Shown here piece by piece: positions 28,034 through 35,954 of a stretch of 58,872 nt of DNA. The DNA comes from Alkaliphilus peptidifermentans DSM 18978 (lineage in GTDB: Bacteria; Bacillota; Clostridia; Peptostreptococcales; Natronincolaceae): assembly GCF_900101495.1 (NCBI RefSeq), contig NZ_FMUS01000016.1, forward strand, positions 47,725-106,596, read 5' to 3'. Each line of letters opens with the position of its first letter. Position 1 is the stretch's first letter. The translations under genes and the position numbers were made by a program. A model generated the notes under the pieces. The model saw nothing but the letters and a program-made list of their open reading frames with translations, searched no databases and had not been told where the DNA came from.

Positions 28034-28894
28034 TTACCGATTATTAAAGTAATCATATATTTCAAGTCCTATATCACTTAATAGATTATATCCAATCTTA
28101 TTATTTTTAAGTCCTTTTGTTAGAGCCACAACTATTATCCTTTTACTCTTGATGTGCATTATACCAGCATCATGAGTTACGCCTATTATTTCACCGGTTT
28201 TGTGGGGGAAATGTAGGGGTTTTGAATCAACATCAGCAATTGAAGCTCCACATTGGGGGCATGTATTATCATGACCTACCCTAAACTCACATTGACCACA
28301 TAGGTGAAGCTCCTGAGATAGTCTATTGTTCAGTTGCTGTGCTTCTAAAATTGCTAACCCTTTTTCTGCATATTCCTTATGTAAACCTTCATGGGTAATA
28401 AAAGCCTCTAATATTCTTCCTATATCTTTAGCACAGGTATAGCTGTAGACGCCTGGTATAACCACCATTAGCTTTCTAGCTAAAAAGGTATCTACCATAC
28501 CTAATTCCTCTAATGCCTTATTAACATTATCTTTACCAATAAAATCTATCACCATGTTAGTTGCAGTATTATCACTAATATCTATCATTAAATGCAGTAG
28601 GTCCTCTAGGGTTAACTGAAGTCCATTATGCAGCAGAAACAATACTCCGCATCCCCCTACTTTATCAACATCCTTCAACAGGATTTTATCATCAAGTTTT
28701 ATGCTTCCTTTCTCCACCTGCCTAAGGGCTTCCCATAGTATAGGAATTTTAATTGTGCTGGCGGCATGAAACCTCTCCTGGCTATTTATAGTTATTACTT
28801 CATTAGTTTCCGTATCCTTTACATAAATTGCAGCAGTACCCTCTATCTCATTAATATGCTTTTGTATTATATCTTGAAGCTCCTTCATCATCAT
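28034..28894 (-). CDS. Class A beta-lactamase-like serine hydrolase with embedded zinc ribbon
   Basis: A 286-residue member of the serine beta-lactamase/DD-peptidase fold. The active-site motifs are present: STIK (Ser46-Lys49), SDN (107-109) and HKTG (231-234). No signal peptide is seen, so it should act in the cytosol. The omega-loop Glu of true class A enzymes is not found, so antibiotic hydrolysis is unlikely. A CxxC-x9-CxxC zinc-ribbon-like insert (Cys199, 202, 212, 215) sits just before the KTG strand, which is unusual. It overlaps the amidohydrolase by four bases. A peptidase or amidase role on cell-wall peptides is inferred from context. Confidence 0.82.
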   Translation of the reverse strand: MMMKELQDIIQKHINEIEGTAAIYVKDTETNEVITINSQERFHAASTIKIPILWEALRQVEKGSIKLDDKILLKDVDKVGGCGVLFLLHNGLQLTLEDLLHLMIDISDNTATNMVIDFIGKDNVNKALEELGMVDTFLARKLMVVIPGVYSYTCAKDIGRILEAFITHEGLHKEYAEKGLAILEAQQLNNRLSQELHLCGQCEFRVGHDNTCPQCGASIADVDSKPLHFPHKTGEIIGVTHDAGIMHIKSKRIIVVALTKGLKNNKIGYNLLSDIGLEIYDYFNNR

Positions 28895-30084
28895 TCCCCC
28901 TCAAGAACAGATAATACATTTTTAACCTGCATAGCTACTCCAACTGGAAGACAGTCTTCATCAACATCAAACAAATTACTGTGTCCTTCATGAATTATAC
29001 CCTTGTCTTCATTCCTACAGCCTAGTCTATAAAAGGCACCTGGTGCCTCCTGTAGAAAATATGCAAAATCCTCTACTCCTAAGCTAGGACTTTTTATTAT
29101 ATTTACATTATCTATTCCCAATATTTCTTCTGCATTTTCCTTTACAAGGTCAACATAATGGTCATCATTTATTAAAGCAGCATAGCCCTCACTTCTTTGT
29201 AGCTCTGCTGAACCTCCCATTGATATAGCAATATTCTCGATAATTTTTTTTGTTTTTTCTATTACCAAGTCTCTACTCTGAGGATTTAACGTCCTAACTG
29301 TACCCTTCATCAATACCCTGTTGGCTACAATATTTCCTTGTGTTCCACCTGAGATTTCACCAAGGGTAACTACTGCAGATTCTCTTGGATCTACATTTCT
29401 ACTAACAATTGTCTGTAGTGCAGTTATTATATGACCTGCAATTACTATGGCATCTATACCTCCATGGGGATAGGCTCCATGAGTACTTTCTCCATTAATC
29501 ATGATATGTATTGTATCAGAGGATGCATTCATCTGTCCATATTTAACACCGATTTGCCCTGCAGAAAGCTCTGGTGTTACATGTAGTCCAAAAACTGCAT
29601 CTACCTTTGGATTCTTCATTACTCCAGCCTCAATCATGGGCTTTGCTCCACCTAAGGTTTCTTCGGCCGGTTGGAAAAGCAATTTTATGGTGCCCTTTAA
29701 ATTTGATTCCTTTTTCTTCAATATCTTTGCTGCTCCCAGTAGGATAGTCATATGGGCATCATGGCCACAGGCATGCATTTTTCCCTTAATTGTCGATTTA
29801 TAATCGACAGTTTTATAGTCCTCCATTGGTAAGGCGTCCATATCTGCCCTTAAGGCTACAGTTTTACCCCTTTTACTACCTTCTATTATACCAACCACCG
29901 CTGTGTTGGCAATATCTATTGTGTAGGGTATATTCATTTCCTTAAGATATTTAATAATTTTATTTTGTGTTTGATATTCCTCCATACCAAGTTCAGGCTC
30001 CCGATGAAAATCTCTTCTCACATTAACTAACCAACTATTAATTGATTCTGCCTCTAAAAAAAGTGGATGTGTTGTTTTCATCAT
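28891..30084 (-). CDS. M20-family amidohydrolase
   Basis: A 397-residue metal-dependent amidohydrolase of the M20D group (hippurate hydrolase, N-acetyl-diaminopimelate deacetylase, aminoacylase). Visible marks are the N-terminal RRDFHREPELGMEE, the metal-binding MHACGHDAHMT, the catalytic Glu pair in QPAEETLGGAKPMI and VFGLHVTPEL, and a late SLGVEDFAYFL. Cytosolic, no signal peptide. Its start overlaps the ldcA stop (TAATG). In this operon a role in freeing an amino acid, perhaps from acylated DAP or a dipeptide, is inferred. Confidence 0.87.
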   Translation of the reverse strand: MMKTTHPLFLEAESINSWLVNVRRDFHREPELGMEEYQTQNKIIKYLKEMNIPYTIDIANTAVVGIIEGSKRGKTVALRADMDALPMEDYKTVDYKSTIKGKMHACGHDAHMTILLGAAKILKKKESNLKGTIKLLFQPAEETLGGAKPMIEAGVMKNPKVDAVFGLHVTPELSAGQIGVKYGQMNASSDTIHIMINGESTHGAYPHGGIDAIVIAGHIITALQTIVSRNVDPRESAVVTLGEISGGTQGNIVANRVLMKGTVRTLNPQSRDLVIEKTKKIIENIAISMGGSAELQRSEGYAALINDDHYVDLVKENAEEILGIDNVNIIKSPSLGVEDFAYFLQEAPGAFYRLGCRNEDKGIIHEGHSNLFDVDEDCLPVGVAMQVKNVLSVLEGE

Positions 30085-31013
30085 TAAATTGTTGCCGCCT
30101 CCTCCATAATCAGAATGCCTTCATCTGCATTTAGTGTCGCTTTAACTCCAAAAGGAATTGTTAGCTTAGGGGTACAATGACCTGCCTTCAAGTCATAAAC
30201 TGTGGGTTTTTGGTATGGTACAATTATCTCTTCAAACACTTCCATTAGACTTAGGCTTTCATTATGCTTAGATGGATTGCAATTATTCCAATCACCCAAG
30301 ATTATTCCCTCTGCATCATCAAGCTTACCTGCAAGTGCCAGCTGTGTCAGCATTCTGTCTACTCGATATGGTTCTTCTCCAATTTCCTCTAAAAAGAGTA
30401 GTTTACCCTTTGTATTTATTTCAAATGGTGTACCCATTGTTGATGTAACCAATGCTAGGTTTCCTCCAACTATTTCTCCTGTAGCTTTGCCCTTGACAAG
30501 ACATTGGGTTTTTATTTCTTCAGGATTCTTAAGTATACCCATTGGTGTAGGCTCCATTATGGCTTTTATAATATGTTCCTTTGAATAGTCGTCTAACCCA
30601 CCTGCAATGTCAGATGCTGCCATAGGTCCATGGAAGGTTATAAGCTGACATATTTGGTTCATAGCTAGATGTAAGGCTGTTATATCACTATAGCCTACAA
30701 ACACCTTTGGATTAGCTTTTATCATATCTAAATCTAATTTTTCTAAAGTTTTCGCAGCACCATAGCCGCCCCTTAAGCAAATTATTCCATCAACTTCCTT
30801 ATTCATAAACATGTTATTTATATCGTCGGCTCTAATTTGATCTATACCTGATAAATACCCATGTTTTTCATAGCAGCTTTTTCCCATTATTACATTAAAT
30901 CCTAATGCCTCCAGCTGTACCTTTGCATTTTTTACCTTCTCTGGAGTTGCAGGACTGGAAGGTGCCACAACTGCTATTGTATCTCCTTTTTTTAAAGCTC
31001 TAGGTTTAATCAT
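30084..31013 (-). CDS. ldcA: LD-carboxypeptidase (S66 family)
   Basis: S66 serine peptidase that removes the terminal D-Ala from cytosolic muropeptides by cutting the DAP-D-Ala bond. The N-terminal GDTIAVVAPSSP, CLRGGYGAAKTLE, the nucleophile Ser in VGYSDITALH, a Glu in FLEEIGEEPYRVDRML and the catalytic His in LKAGHCTPKLTIP are all present. The start at 31013 has GGAGGAAAAATT in front. Being a recycling enzyme, it gives the best clue to the operon's role. MccF-like self-immunity is an alternative function of the family but less fitting here. Confidence 0.9.
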   Translation of the reverse strand: MIKPRALKKGDTIAVVAPSSPATPEKVKNAKVQLEALGFNVIMGKSCYEKHGYLSGIDQIRADDINNMFMNKEVDGIICLRGGYGAAKTLEKLDLDMIKANPKVFVGYSDITALHLAMNQICQLITFHGPMAASDIAGGLDDYSKEHIIKAIMEPTPMGILKNPEEIKTQCLVKGKATGEIVGGNLALVTSTMGTPFEINTKGKLLFLEEIGEEPYRVDRMLTQLALAGKLDDAEGIILGDWNNCNPSKHNESLSLMEVFEEIIVPYQKPTVYDLKAGHCTPKLTIPFGVKATLNADEGILIMEEAATI

Positions 31014-31073
31014 AATTTTTCCTCCTACCATAGCTAATTTTAGTAATAATTTACTTGTATCATGAAAGAATGA

Positions 31074-31097
31074 AAGGGCTATTGAATAATAGCCCTA
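31074..31097 (-). terminator. Hairpin between spmB and ldcA
   Basis: Nine-base perfect stem AGGGCTATT / AATAGCCCT followed on the minus strand by TTTCATTC. A weak or partial terminator that may lower expression of the downstream peptidase genes. Confidence 0.5.
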
Positions 31098-31123
31098 TTT
31101 ATTTTTATATTATATGCTTTTAT

Positions 31124-31660
31124 CTATCTAAACATTAAATTTGCTACTAAAACAGCGGTTATAAGACCAACAGCATCTGCTATAAGTCCTGCAGGAAGCG
31201 CATGTCTAGTCTTTTTAATGGCTACAGAACCGAAATAAACTGCTAATACATAGAAGGTTGTTTCAGTAGATCCTTGCATAATTGAAGCCATTCTTCCAAT
31301 TAGTGAATCTGGTCCATGGTTAGTAACTAACTCACTCATAATACCTGATGCCCCACCACCTGAAAGGGGTCTCATTATAGCCATTGGTAATACTTCACCA
31401 GGCATTCCAATTAGATTTGTTATAGGACTTACTGCCTTAACTAGAAGATCCATGGCTCCTGATGCTCTAAAAATTCCAATTGATACAAGCATTGCAACTA
31501 GGAAGGGGATAATTCTAACTGCTGTTGTAAATCCTTCCTTTGCTCCATCAGTAAAGGCTTCATATACCTTAACCTTTTTGAAAAATGCATAGGCTGGTAT
31601 TGATAATAATATAAATGGTATTGCAAACTTTGAAATCGTATTCATTATATCAATAAACAT
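31124..31660 (-). CDS. spmB: Spore maturation protein SpmB
   Basis: A 178-residue membrane protein of the nucleoside-recognition (Gate) family. It has four to five hydrophobic helices and the conserved stretch MRPLSGGGASGIMSELV and GSTETTFYVLAVYFGSV. In Bacillus, SpmA and SpmB are needed for spore core dehydration; the fold suggests a channel or carrier. The gene follows spmA by 13 bases. Its place inside a peptidase operon hints that it moves peptides or amino acids, an inference only. Confidence 0.9.
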   Translation of the reverse strand: MFIDIMNTISKFAIPFILLSIPAYAFFKKVKVYEAFTDGAKEGFTTAVRIIPFLVAMLVSIGIFRASGAMDLLVKAVSPITNLIGMPGEVLPMAIMRPLSGGGASGIMSELVTNHGPDSLIGRMASIMQGSTETTFYVLAVYFGSVAIKKTRHALPAGLIADAVGLITAVLVANLMFR

Positions 31661-31673
31661 ATTATTCCCCCCT

Positions 31674-32294
31674 TTATTGGCCTTTTACTTCTTCTAGGTC
31701 TTGTGGCTTAATTTGAAAAACAGGTAGCTTTTGCAGTAGCTTTACTGCTATAACAGCAGCAACAGTAGATGCAAGGGTCGCTACAATTATGGGTCCAATT
31801 ATTTCAGTTGGATTAGCTGATCCTGCTGATGCTCTTATTGCTATAATACTTGCTGGTATTAAAGTAACTGAGGATGTATTAATAGCTAAGAAGGTACACA
31901 TAGCATTTGTTGCCGTATCCTTGTTAGGATTTAACTCCTGTAGCTCTTGCATTGCCTTTAAACCTAATGGTGTTGCTGCATTTCCCAGTCCTAAAATATT
32001 TGCCGCCATATTCATTATTATAGCTCCCATTGCAGGATGGTCTGCTGGTACTTCTGGAAATAAAGGTACCATAATGAATTTAAGTGCTTTTGAAATTGAT
32101 TTAATTAATCCAGAAACTTCTGCAATTTTCATAATTCCTAGCCATAAGGCCATAACTCCAATAAGTCCCATTGATAAATCTACAGCTGTTCTTGCATTTG
32201 CTATGGCTGCATCTGTAACTGCTTCTATGTTACCGGTAAAAGCTGCTACTATAATTCCTATTGCAATAAATAAAAACCAAACAACATTAATCAT
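31674..32294 (-). CDS. spmA: Spore maturation protein SpmA
   Basis: A 206-residue membrane partner of SpmB with the same Gate fold. It shows the conserved GVMALWLGIMKIAE, MNMAANILGLGNAATPLGLKA (glycine-rich membrane turn) and FLAINTSSVTLIPA. An AGAAGGGGGAAG site precedes the ATG. Preceded by lysA with a 96-base gap that holds no gene. Pairing with spmB is the normal arrangement. Confidence 0.9.
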   Translation of the reverse strand: MINVVWFLFIAIGIIVAAFTGNIEAVTDAAIANARTAVDLSMGLIGVMALWLGIMKIAEVSGLIKSISKALKFIMVPLFPEVPADHPAMGAIIMNMAANILGLGNAATPLGLKAMQELQELNPNKDTATNAMCTFLAINTSSVTLIPASIIAIRASAGSANPTEIIGPIIVATLASTVAAVIAVKLLQKLPVFQIKPQDLEEVKGQ

Positions 32295-32390
32295 ACACTT
32301 CTTCCCCCTTCTAAAAGATTATAGTTAAATGTCCGACAAACTGAAGTTTTCACCTCCTTAAAAGGTTTGTATAAATTAATAATATAATTT

Positions 32391-33692
32391 TTATAGAAGA
32401 TGCTTTGGGATAATATCTCTCCTAATTAAATCCTCATATTTTTCACGCTTTACTATTAGATCTGACTTCCCTTTATTAACCAAAACAACAGCTGGTTTAG
32501 GGAGCTTATTATAATTACTTGCCATAGAGTAATTATATGCCCCTGTACTAAGCACCGCCAAAATGTCTCCTGAATTAATTTCTGGAGTTTCTAAGTCCCA
32601 AATTAAAATATCACCCGTTTCACAGCACTTTCCTGCGATAGTAACCACTCTATCTCGAGGTTGGTTATTTTTATTTGCTATAACTGCTTCATATTTCGCT
32701 TTATATAGAGCTGGCCTAGGGTTATCTGGTAATCCACCATCAACACTTACATAGGTTCTGACATTGGGAATTTCCTTCACTGCCCCAATTGTATATAGGG
32801 TTACTCCCGCGTTACCAATTATCCATCTTCCTGGCTCTATAACTACAGAAGGAACTGTATGCTGTAGGCTATTACATTGAATCTTTAACTCTTCCATAAT
32901 GGCATCTGTAAAATAAGCAATGGATTTTGGTTTATCTCCATTTGTATAATAGATACCGAAGCCTCCACCTGTATTCAGTTCTTGTGTCTCATAGGATAAT
33001 TTATCCTTTAATTCCTTCATTAGATTTGTTAGAGCTTTTATAGCTAGTATATATGCATTTTTATCAAAAAGCTGTGATCCTAAATGAAAATGAAATCCCA
33101 TTAGCTTAAGAAATTGAGAATTTGTGGCTTTTTTTACCACCTGAAGAATACCATCACCCTCCAAGGGTATTCCAAATTTTGAATCTTTTTGTCCTGTTAA
33201 AATATATTCATGGGTTTCACCCTTTACTCCTGGTGAAACTCTAAATAAAATCTTTACAGTTCTTTTAAGTTCATTGGTAATATCTTCAAGCATATCAAGC
33301 TCATGGGAATTGTCTACAACTATCCTTCCAACCCCATGGGATACAGCCATATAAATCTCCTCATAGGATTTATTGTTACCATGAAAAACTATTTTTTCCA
33401 TTGGAAAATCAGCATGTACTGCTGTAAATAATTCTCCACCAGATACTACATCTAATCCTAATCCCTCTTCCTCTATTATTTTACACATTGCTAGAGTAAG
33501 AAATGCCTTACTTGCATAGGTGGCTTTAGTATTCTGATGTTTTTTTAAGAATGATTGTGTAATTTCTCTACATTGCTCTCTAATTTTTTCTTCTGAAACA
33601 ACATATAATGGTGTTCCATATTCTTTAGCTAATTCAACGGTGTCACATCCTGCAAACTCAAAGTTTGTCCTCACCTTTTCTGCGATTTCCAT
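32391..33692 (-). CDS. lysA: Diaminopimelate decarboxylase
   Basis: PLP enzyme converting meso-diaminopimelate to lysine. The 433-residue protein has the PLP Lys in YASKAF (Lys62), HFHLGSQL, the glycine-rich ELNTGGGFGIYY, EPGRWIIGNAG and the second-subunit active-site Cys in GKCCETGD. It is the first gene after the sigma-54 promoter and heads the operon, so lysine formation here may serve DAP catabolism rather than, or besides, biosynthesis. AAGGGGAC precedes the ATG. Confidence 0.93.
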   Translation of the reverse strand: MEIAEKVRTNFEFAGCDTVELAKEYGTPLYVVSEEKIREQCREITQSFLKKHQNTKATYASKAFLTLAMCKIIEEEGLGLDVVSGGELFTAVHADFPMEKIVFHGNNKSYEEIYMAVSHGVGRIVVDNSHELDMLEDITNELKRTVKILFRVSPGVKGETHEYILTGQKDSKFGIPLEGDGILQVVKKATNSQFLKLMGFHFHLGSQLFDKNAYILAIKALTNLMKELKDKLSYETQELNTGGGFGIYYTNGDKPKSIAYFTDAIMEELKIQCNSLQHTVPSVVIEPGRWIIGNAGVTLYTIGAVKEIPNVRTYVSVDGGLPDNPRPALYKAKYEAVIANKNNQPRDRVVTIAGKCCETGDILIWDLETPEINSGDILAVLSTGAYNYSMASNYNKLPKPAVVLVNKGKSDLIVKREKYEDLIRRDIIPKHLL

Positions 33693-33752
33693 GGCAATGT
33701 CCCCTTCTACTTTTTCATAATTTTCTAATATATAGAGCTGTAATACAATACA

Positions 33753-33769
33753 AGCAATAATTATGCCAA
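33753..33769 (-). promoter_or_regulatory. Sigma-54 promoter (-24/-12) of the lysA operon
   Basis: On the minus strand the sequence reads TGGCA-TAATTA-TTGCT, matching the sigma-54 consensus TGGCAC-N5-TTGCW with a single change and exact spacing. Transcription should start near 33742, about 50 bases before the lysA ATG. The adjacent activator gene carries the sigma-54 contact motif. Confidence 0.85.
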
Positions 33770-33832
33770 TTATGAAATCGGTTGAATTACCAATGTGAAA
33801 TTCATATTACACCCTTGGAGACATATTAATTT

Positions 33833-33848
33833 GTACGGTTTTGCGAAC
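33833..33848. promoter_or_regulatory. Candidate activator site UAS1
   Basis: GTACGGTTTTGCGAAC fits the imperfect palindrome GTnCG-N6-CGnAC, centred about 98 bases upstream of the predicted start of the sigma-54 promoter, a normal enhancer distance. Confidence 0.55.
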
Positions 33849-33921
33849 TTGATTCCAAATATTCTTCAGATAATTAAACAGAATATTTGATTGTGCTTAC
33901 TGTAAATCATCTTATGGCCAG

Positions 33922-33937
33922 GTTCGTTTTCGCGGAC
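33922..33937. promoter_or_regulatory. Candidate activator site UAS2
   Basis: GTTCGTTTTCGCGGAC fits the same GTnCG-N6-CGnAC pattern, about 187 bases upstream of the predicted start. Confidence 0.55.
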
Positions 33938-33942
33938 TAACA

Positions 33943-33958
33943 GGACACAAATGCGAAC
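33943..33958. promoter_or_regulatory. Candidate activator site UAS3 (degenerate)
   Basis: GGACACAAATGCGAAC keeps the right arm CGAAC fully and part of the left arm, about 208 bases upstream, touching the activator gene's stop codon. Confidence 0.4.
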
Positions 33959-35820
33959 TATTCTATATTGTACTTTTTAAGTTTTTCGTAAAAGCTAGTT
34001 TTTCCTATACTTAACGCCTGCATTGCTCTATTTCTATTGCCATTATGAATCTTAAGTGCTTCCAAAAGAGCCTTTCTTTCAGCCTCTTGTAAAGTATCCT
34101 TAAGTGGTTTACCACTATTTAAGCCGTGGCTACTATTCTTAATACCTTTATGCTCAACCAATAAGTGGTTGGATAAAAGTATGTTGCCCTCTGCCAAGTT
34201 AACCGCCCTTTCAAGAATATTTTCCAGCTCACGAATATTTCCTGGCCAATGATATTCTGCTAATATATTAAGGGCCTCCCCTGAAATTCTTTTTTCCTCA
34301 CAGCCTATTTTTTTGCAAATATATGGGAGAATGTAATATACAAGTGAATATATATCCTGTTTTCTATCCCGTAAAGGTGGAATCCAAATTGGGAAAACAT
34401 TAATTCTATAATATAAATCTTCCCTAAAGCTTCCATTAATCATTTCTTCTTCAAGATTCTTATTTGTTGCAGCAATTATTCTCACATCTACAGTAATTTT
34501 TTTATTTCCGCCAACTCGATAAAAGCTTTTGTTCTGTAAAACCTGTAGTAGCTTAACCTGTAATACTGGTGAAATCTCTCCTATTTCATCTAAAAAAATT
34601 GTACCTCCCTCGGCCAATTCAAACATACCTGCCTTACCGCTGCTTCTAGCTCCTGTAAAGGCTCCTCCCTCATATCCAAATAATTCGCTCTCCAATAGTG
34701 CTTCTGGTATCGAACCGCAATTAACATGGATGAAGGGGTGATGGCTGTATTTACTAGCCTTGTGTATTGCTTTTGCAAATAAGCTTTTTCCTGTACCACT
34801 TTCCCCTAAAATTAGCACTGTAGAATTAGATTTTGAGGCTCTATAGGCAAGATTTTTTACATGTCGTATTTCTTTACTGTCACCAATTATCTCAGGAAAT
34901 AACTCTAATAGAGTTTCTTCTTCCTTTAGCTTTTTCTCTACCTGCTCTAAATGTAGTAATGCTTCATCTCGTTCACGAATAACTTTTTTTATTTCAGAAA
35001 TGTCCTCTACCTTCAGGGCAGCACCAACTCTATATTTTCCATTGTTTAGAGTTACCAAGGTACAAATGGTAGGTCTTCCATTGATTTCGGTGAATTTATC
35101 CTTATAGCTTATATCAGATCCTCTTGCTGCTTCATAAAACTCCTTGATGGTGGGACTATCATTGTGTATTTCAAATATATCCTTACCAATTACATTTAAT
35201 GCGTCCACATCACTGCCCTTTGCTCTAAATTCTCGTCCCTTTAGTATATAATTTATTTCTTCTCCTCTTGTGGTATAACCCTTTGCCTGATAGAATTTAA
35301 CTCTTCCAGAGTTTTTATCTAATATAACCATATGACCTATAGCATTTACATAACCCATATCAAAATTTTGGTCATTTACTGCTATATTGATGATTCTTTT
35401 ATCATAATCAATAGAGATATCTACATTTTTATCTGATACTTTTTCTGATAAGTGAAATTTTCCATTCTTATCTGATGCCTTCTGATATTTGTAAATGGCT
35501 TTTTGCTTGTGATCTCCCAGTACACCCACAGCTAAAATAGCGTCTCCTATTTGAATATTATTATCATCGATTCCAATAACCTTTAAATCGTTTGGAGTGA
35601 GTCCTCCATCGTCTTTACCTAAGCTATTGTCACCAATTATTACAATATCACCCTCGGTAATTCTTCCCGCCATATGTCCTGTTCCTTGATTATAGATTAT
35701 GCCGAAAATTTCCTTGGCTTTATTATTATAAATTTGTATCTTACCGGAAGTATCAATAAAAATAAATCCCTCCGACATCATATCGGTGAATTGTTTTACG
35801 TACCCATCGTTTATAAACAT
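33958..35820 (-). CDS. Sigma-54-dependent transcriptional activator
   Basis: Enhancer-binding protein of 620 residues. It starts with half a PAS-like segment (residues 10-40), then an unusual beta-rich stretch (about 45-215, with GRITEGDIVIIGDNSLG), then a more PAS-like part. A coiled-coil linker (280-305) leads to the AAA+ domain with Walker A GESGTGKS (339-346), the sigma-54 contact loop GAFTGA (386-391) and Walker B IFLDEIGE. A Fis-type HTH ends the protein (NRNRAMQALSIGKTSFYEKL). It lies next to a sigma-54 promoter whose operon it probably controls. The inducer is unknown, likely a peptide or D-amino acid. Confidence 0.92.
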   Translation of the reverse strand: MFINDGYVKQFTDMMSEGFIFIDTSGKIQIYNNKAKEIFGIIYNQGTGHMAGRITEGDIVIIGDNSLGKDDGGLTPNDLKVIGIDDNNIQIGDAILAVGVLGDHKQKAIYKYQKASDKNGKFHLSEKVSDKNVDISIDYDKRIINIAVNDQNFDMGYVNAIGHMVILDKNSGRVKFYQAKGYTTRGEEINYILKGREFRAKGSDVDALNVIGKDIFEIHNDSPTIKEFYEAARGSDISYKDKFTEINGRPTICTLVTLNNGKYRVGAALKVEDISEIKKVIRERDEALLHLEQVEKKLKEEETLLELFPEIIGDSKEIRHVKNLAYRASKSNSTVLILGESGTGKSLFAKAIHKASKYSHHPFIHVNCGSIPEALLESELFGYEGGAFTGARSSGKAGMFELAEGGTIFLDEIGEISPVLQVKLLQVLQNKSFYRVGGNKKITVDVRIIAATNKNLEEEMINGSFREDLYYRINVFPIWIPPLRDRKQDIYSLVYYILPYICKKIGCEEKRISGEALNILAEYHWPGNIRELENILERAVNLAEGNILLSNHLLVEHKGIKNSSHGLNSGKPLKDTLQEAERKALLEALKIHNGNRNRAMQALSIGKTSFYEKLKKYNIE

Positions 35821-35869
35821 GATTAATCATTCCTTTAAGTTTATAAATATAACTCCATTACATTTAAAA

Positions 35870-35892
35870 TTAAAGGGGAGTTGCCTCCCCCA
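35870..35892 (-). terminator. Terminator after the epimerase gene
   Basis: GGGGAG-GCAA-CTCCCC on the minus strand with a tetraloop, followed by TTTAATTTT. Separates epimerase from activator. Confidence 0.65.
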
Positions 35893-35954
35893 TCATCACT
35901 AATACTATGTTTAACACTAGACTTTTCTGTGTCTAATTTCTTTTAATTTATACC

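Noticed and set aside
28034-28894. Antibiotic-resistance beta-lactamase
   Set aside because: No signal peptide, no omega-loop Glu, and it sits in a peptide salvage operon, so drug hydrolysis is not supported.
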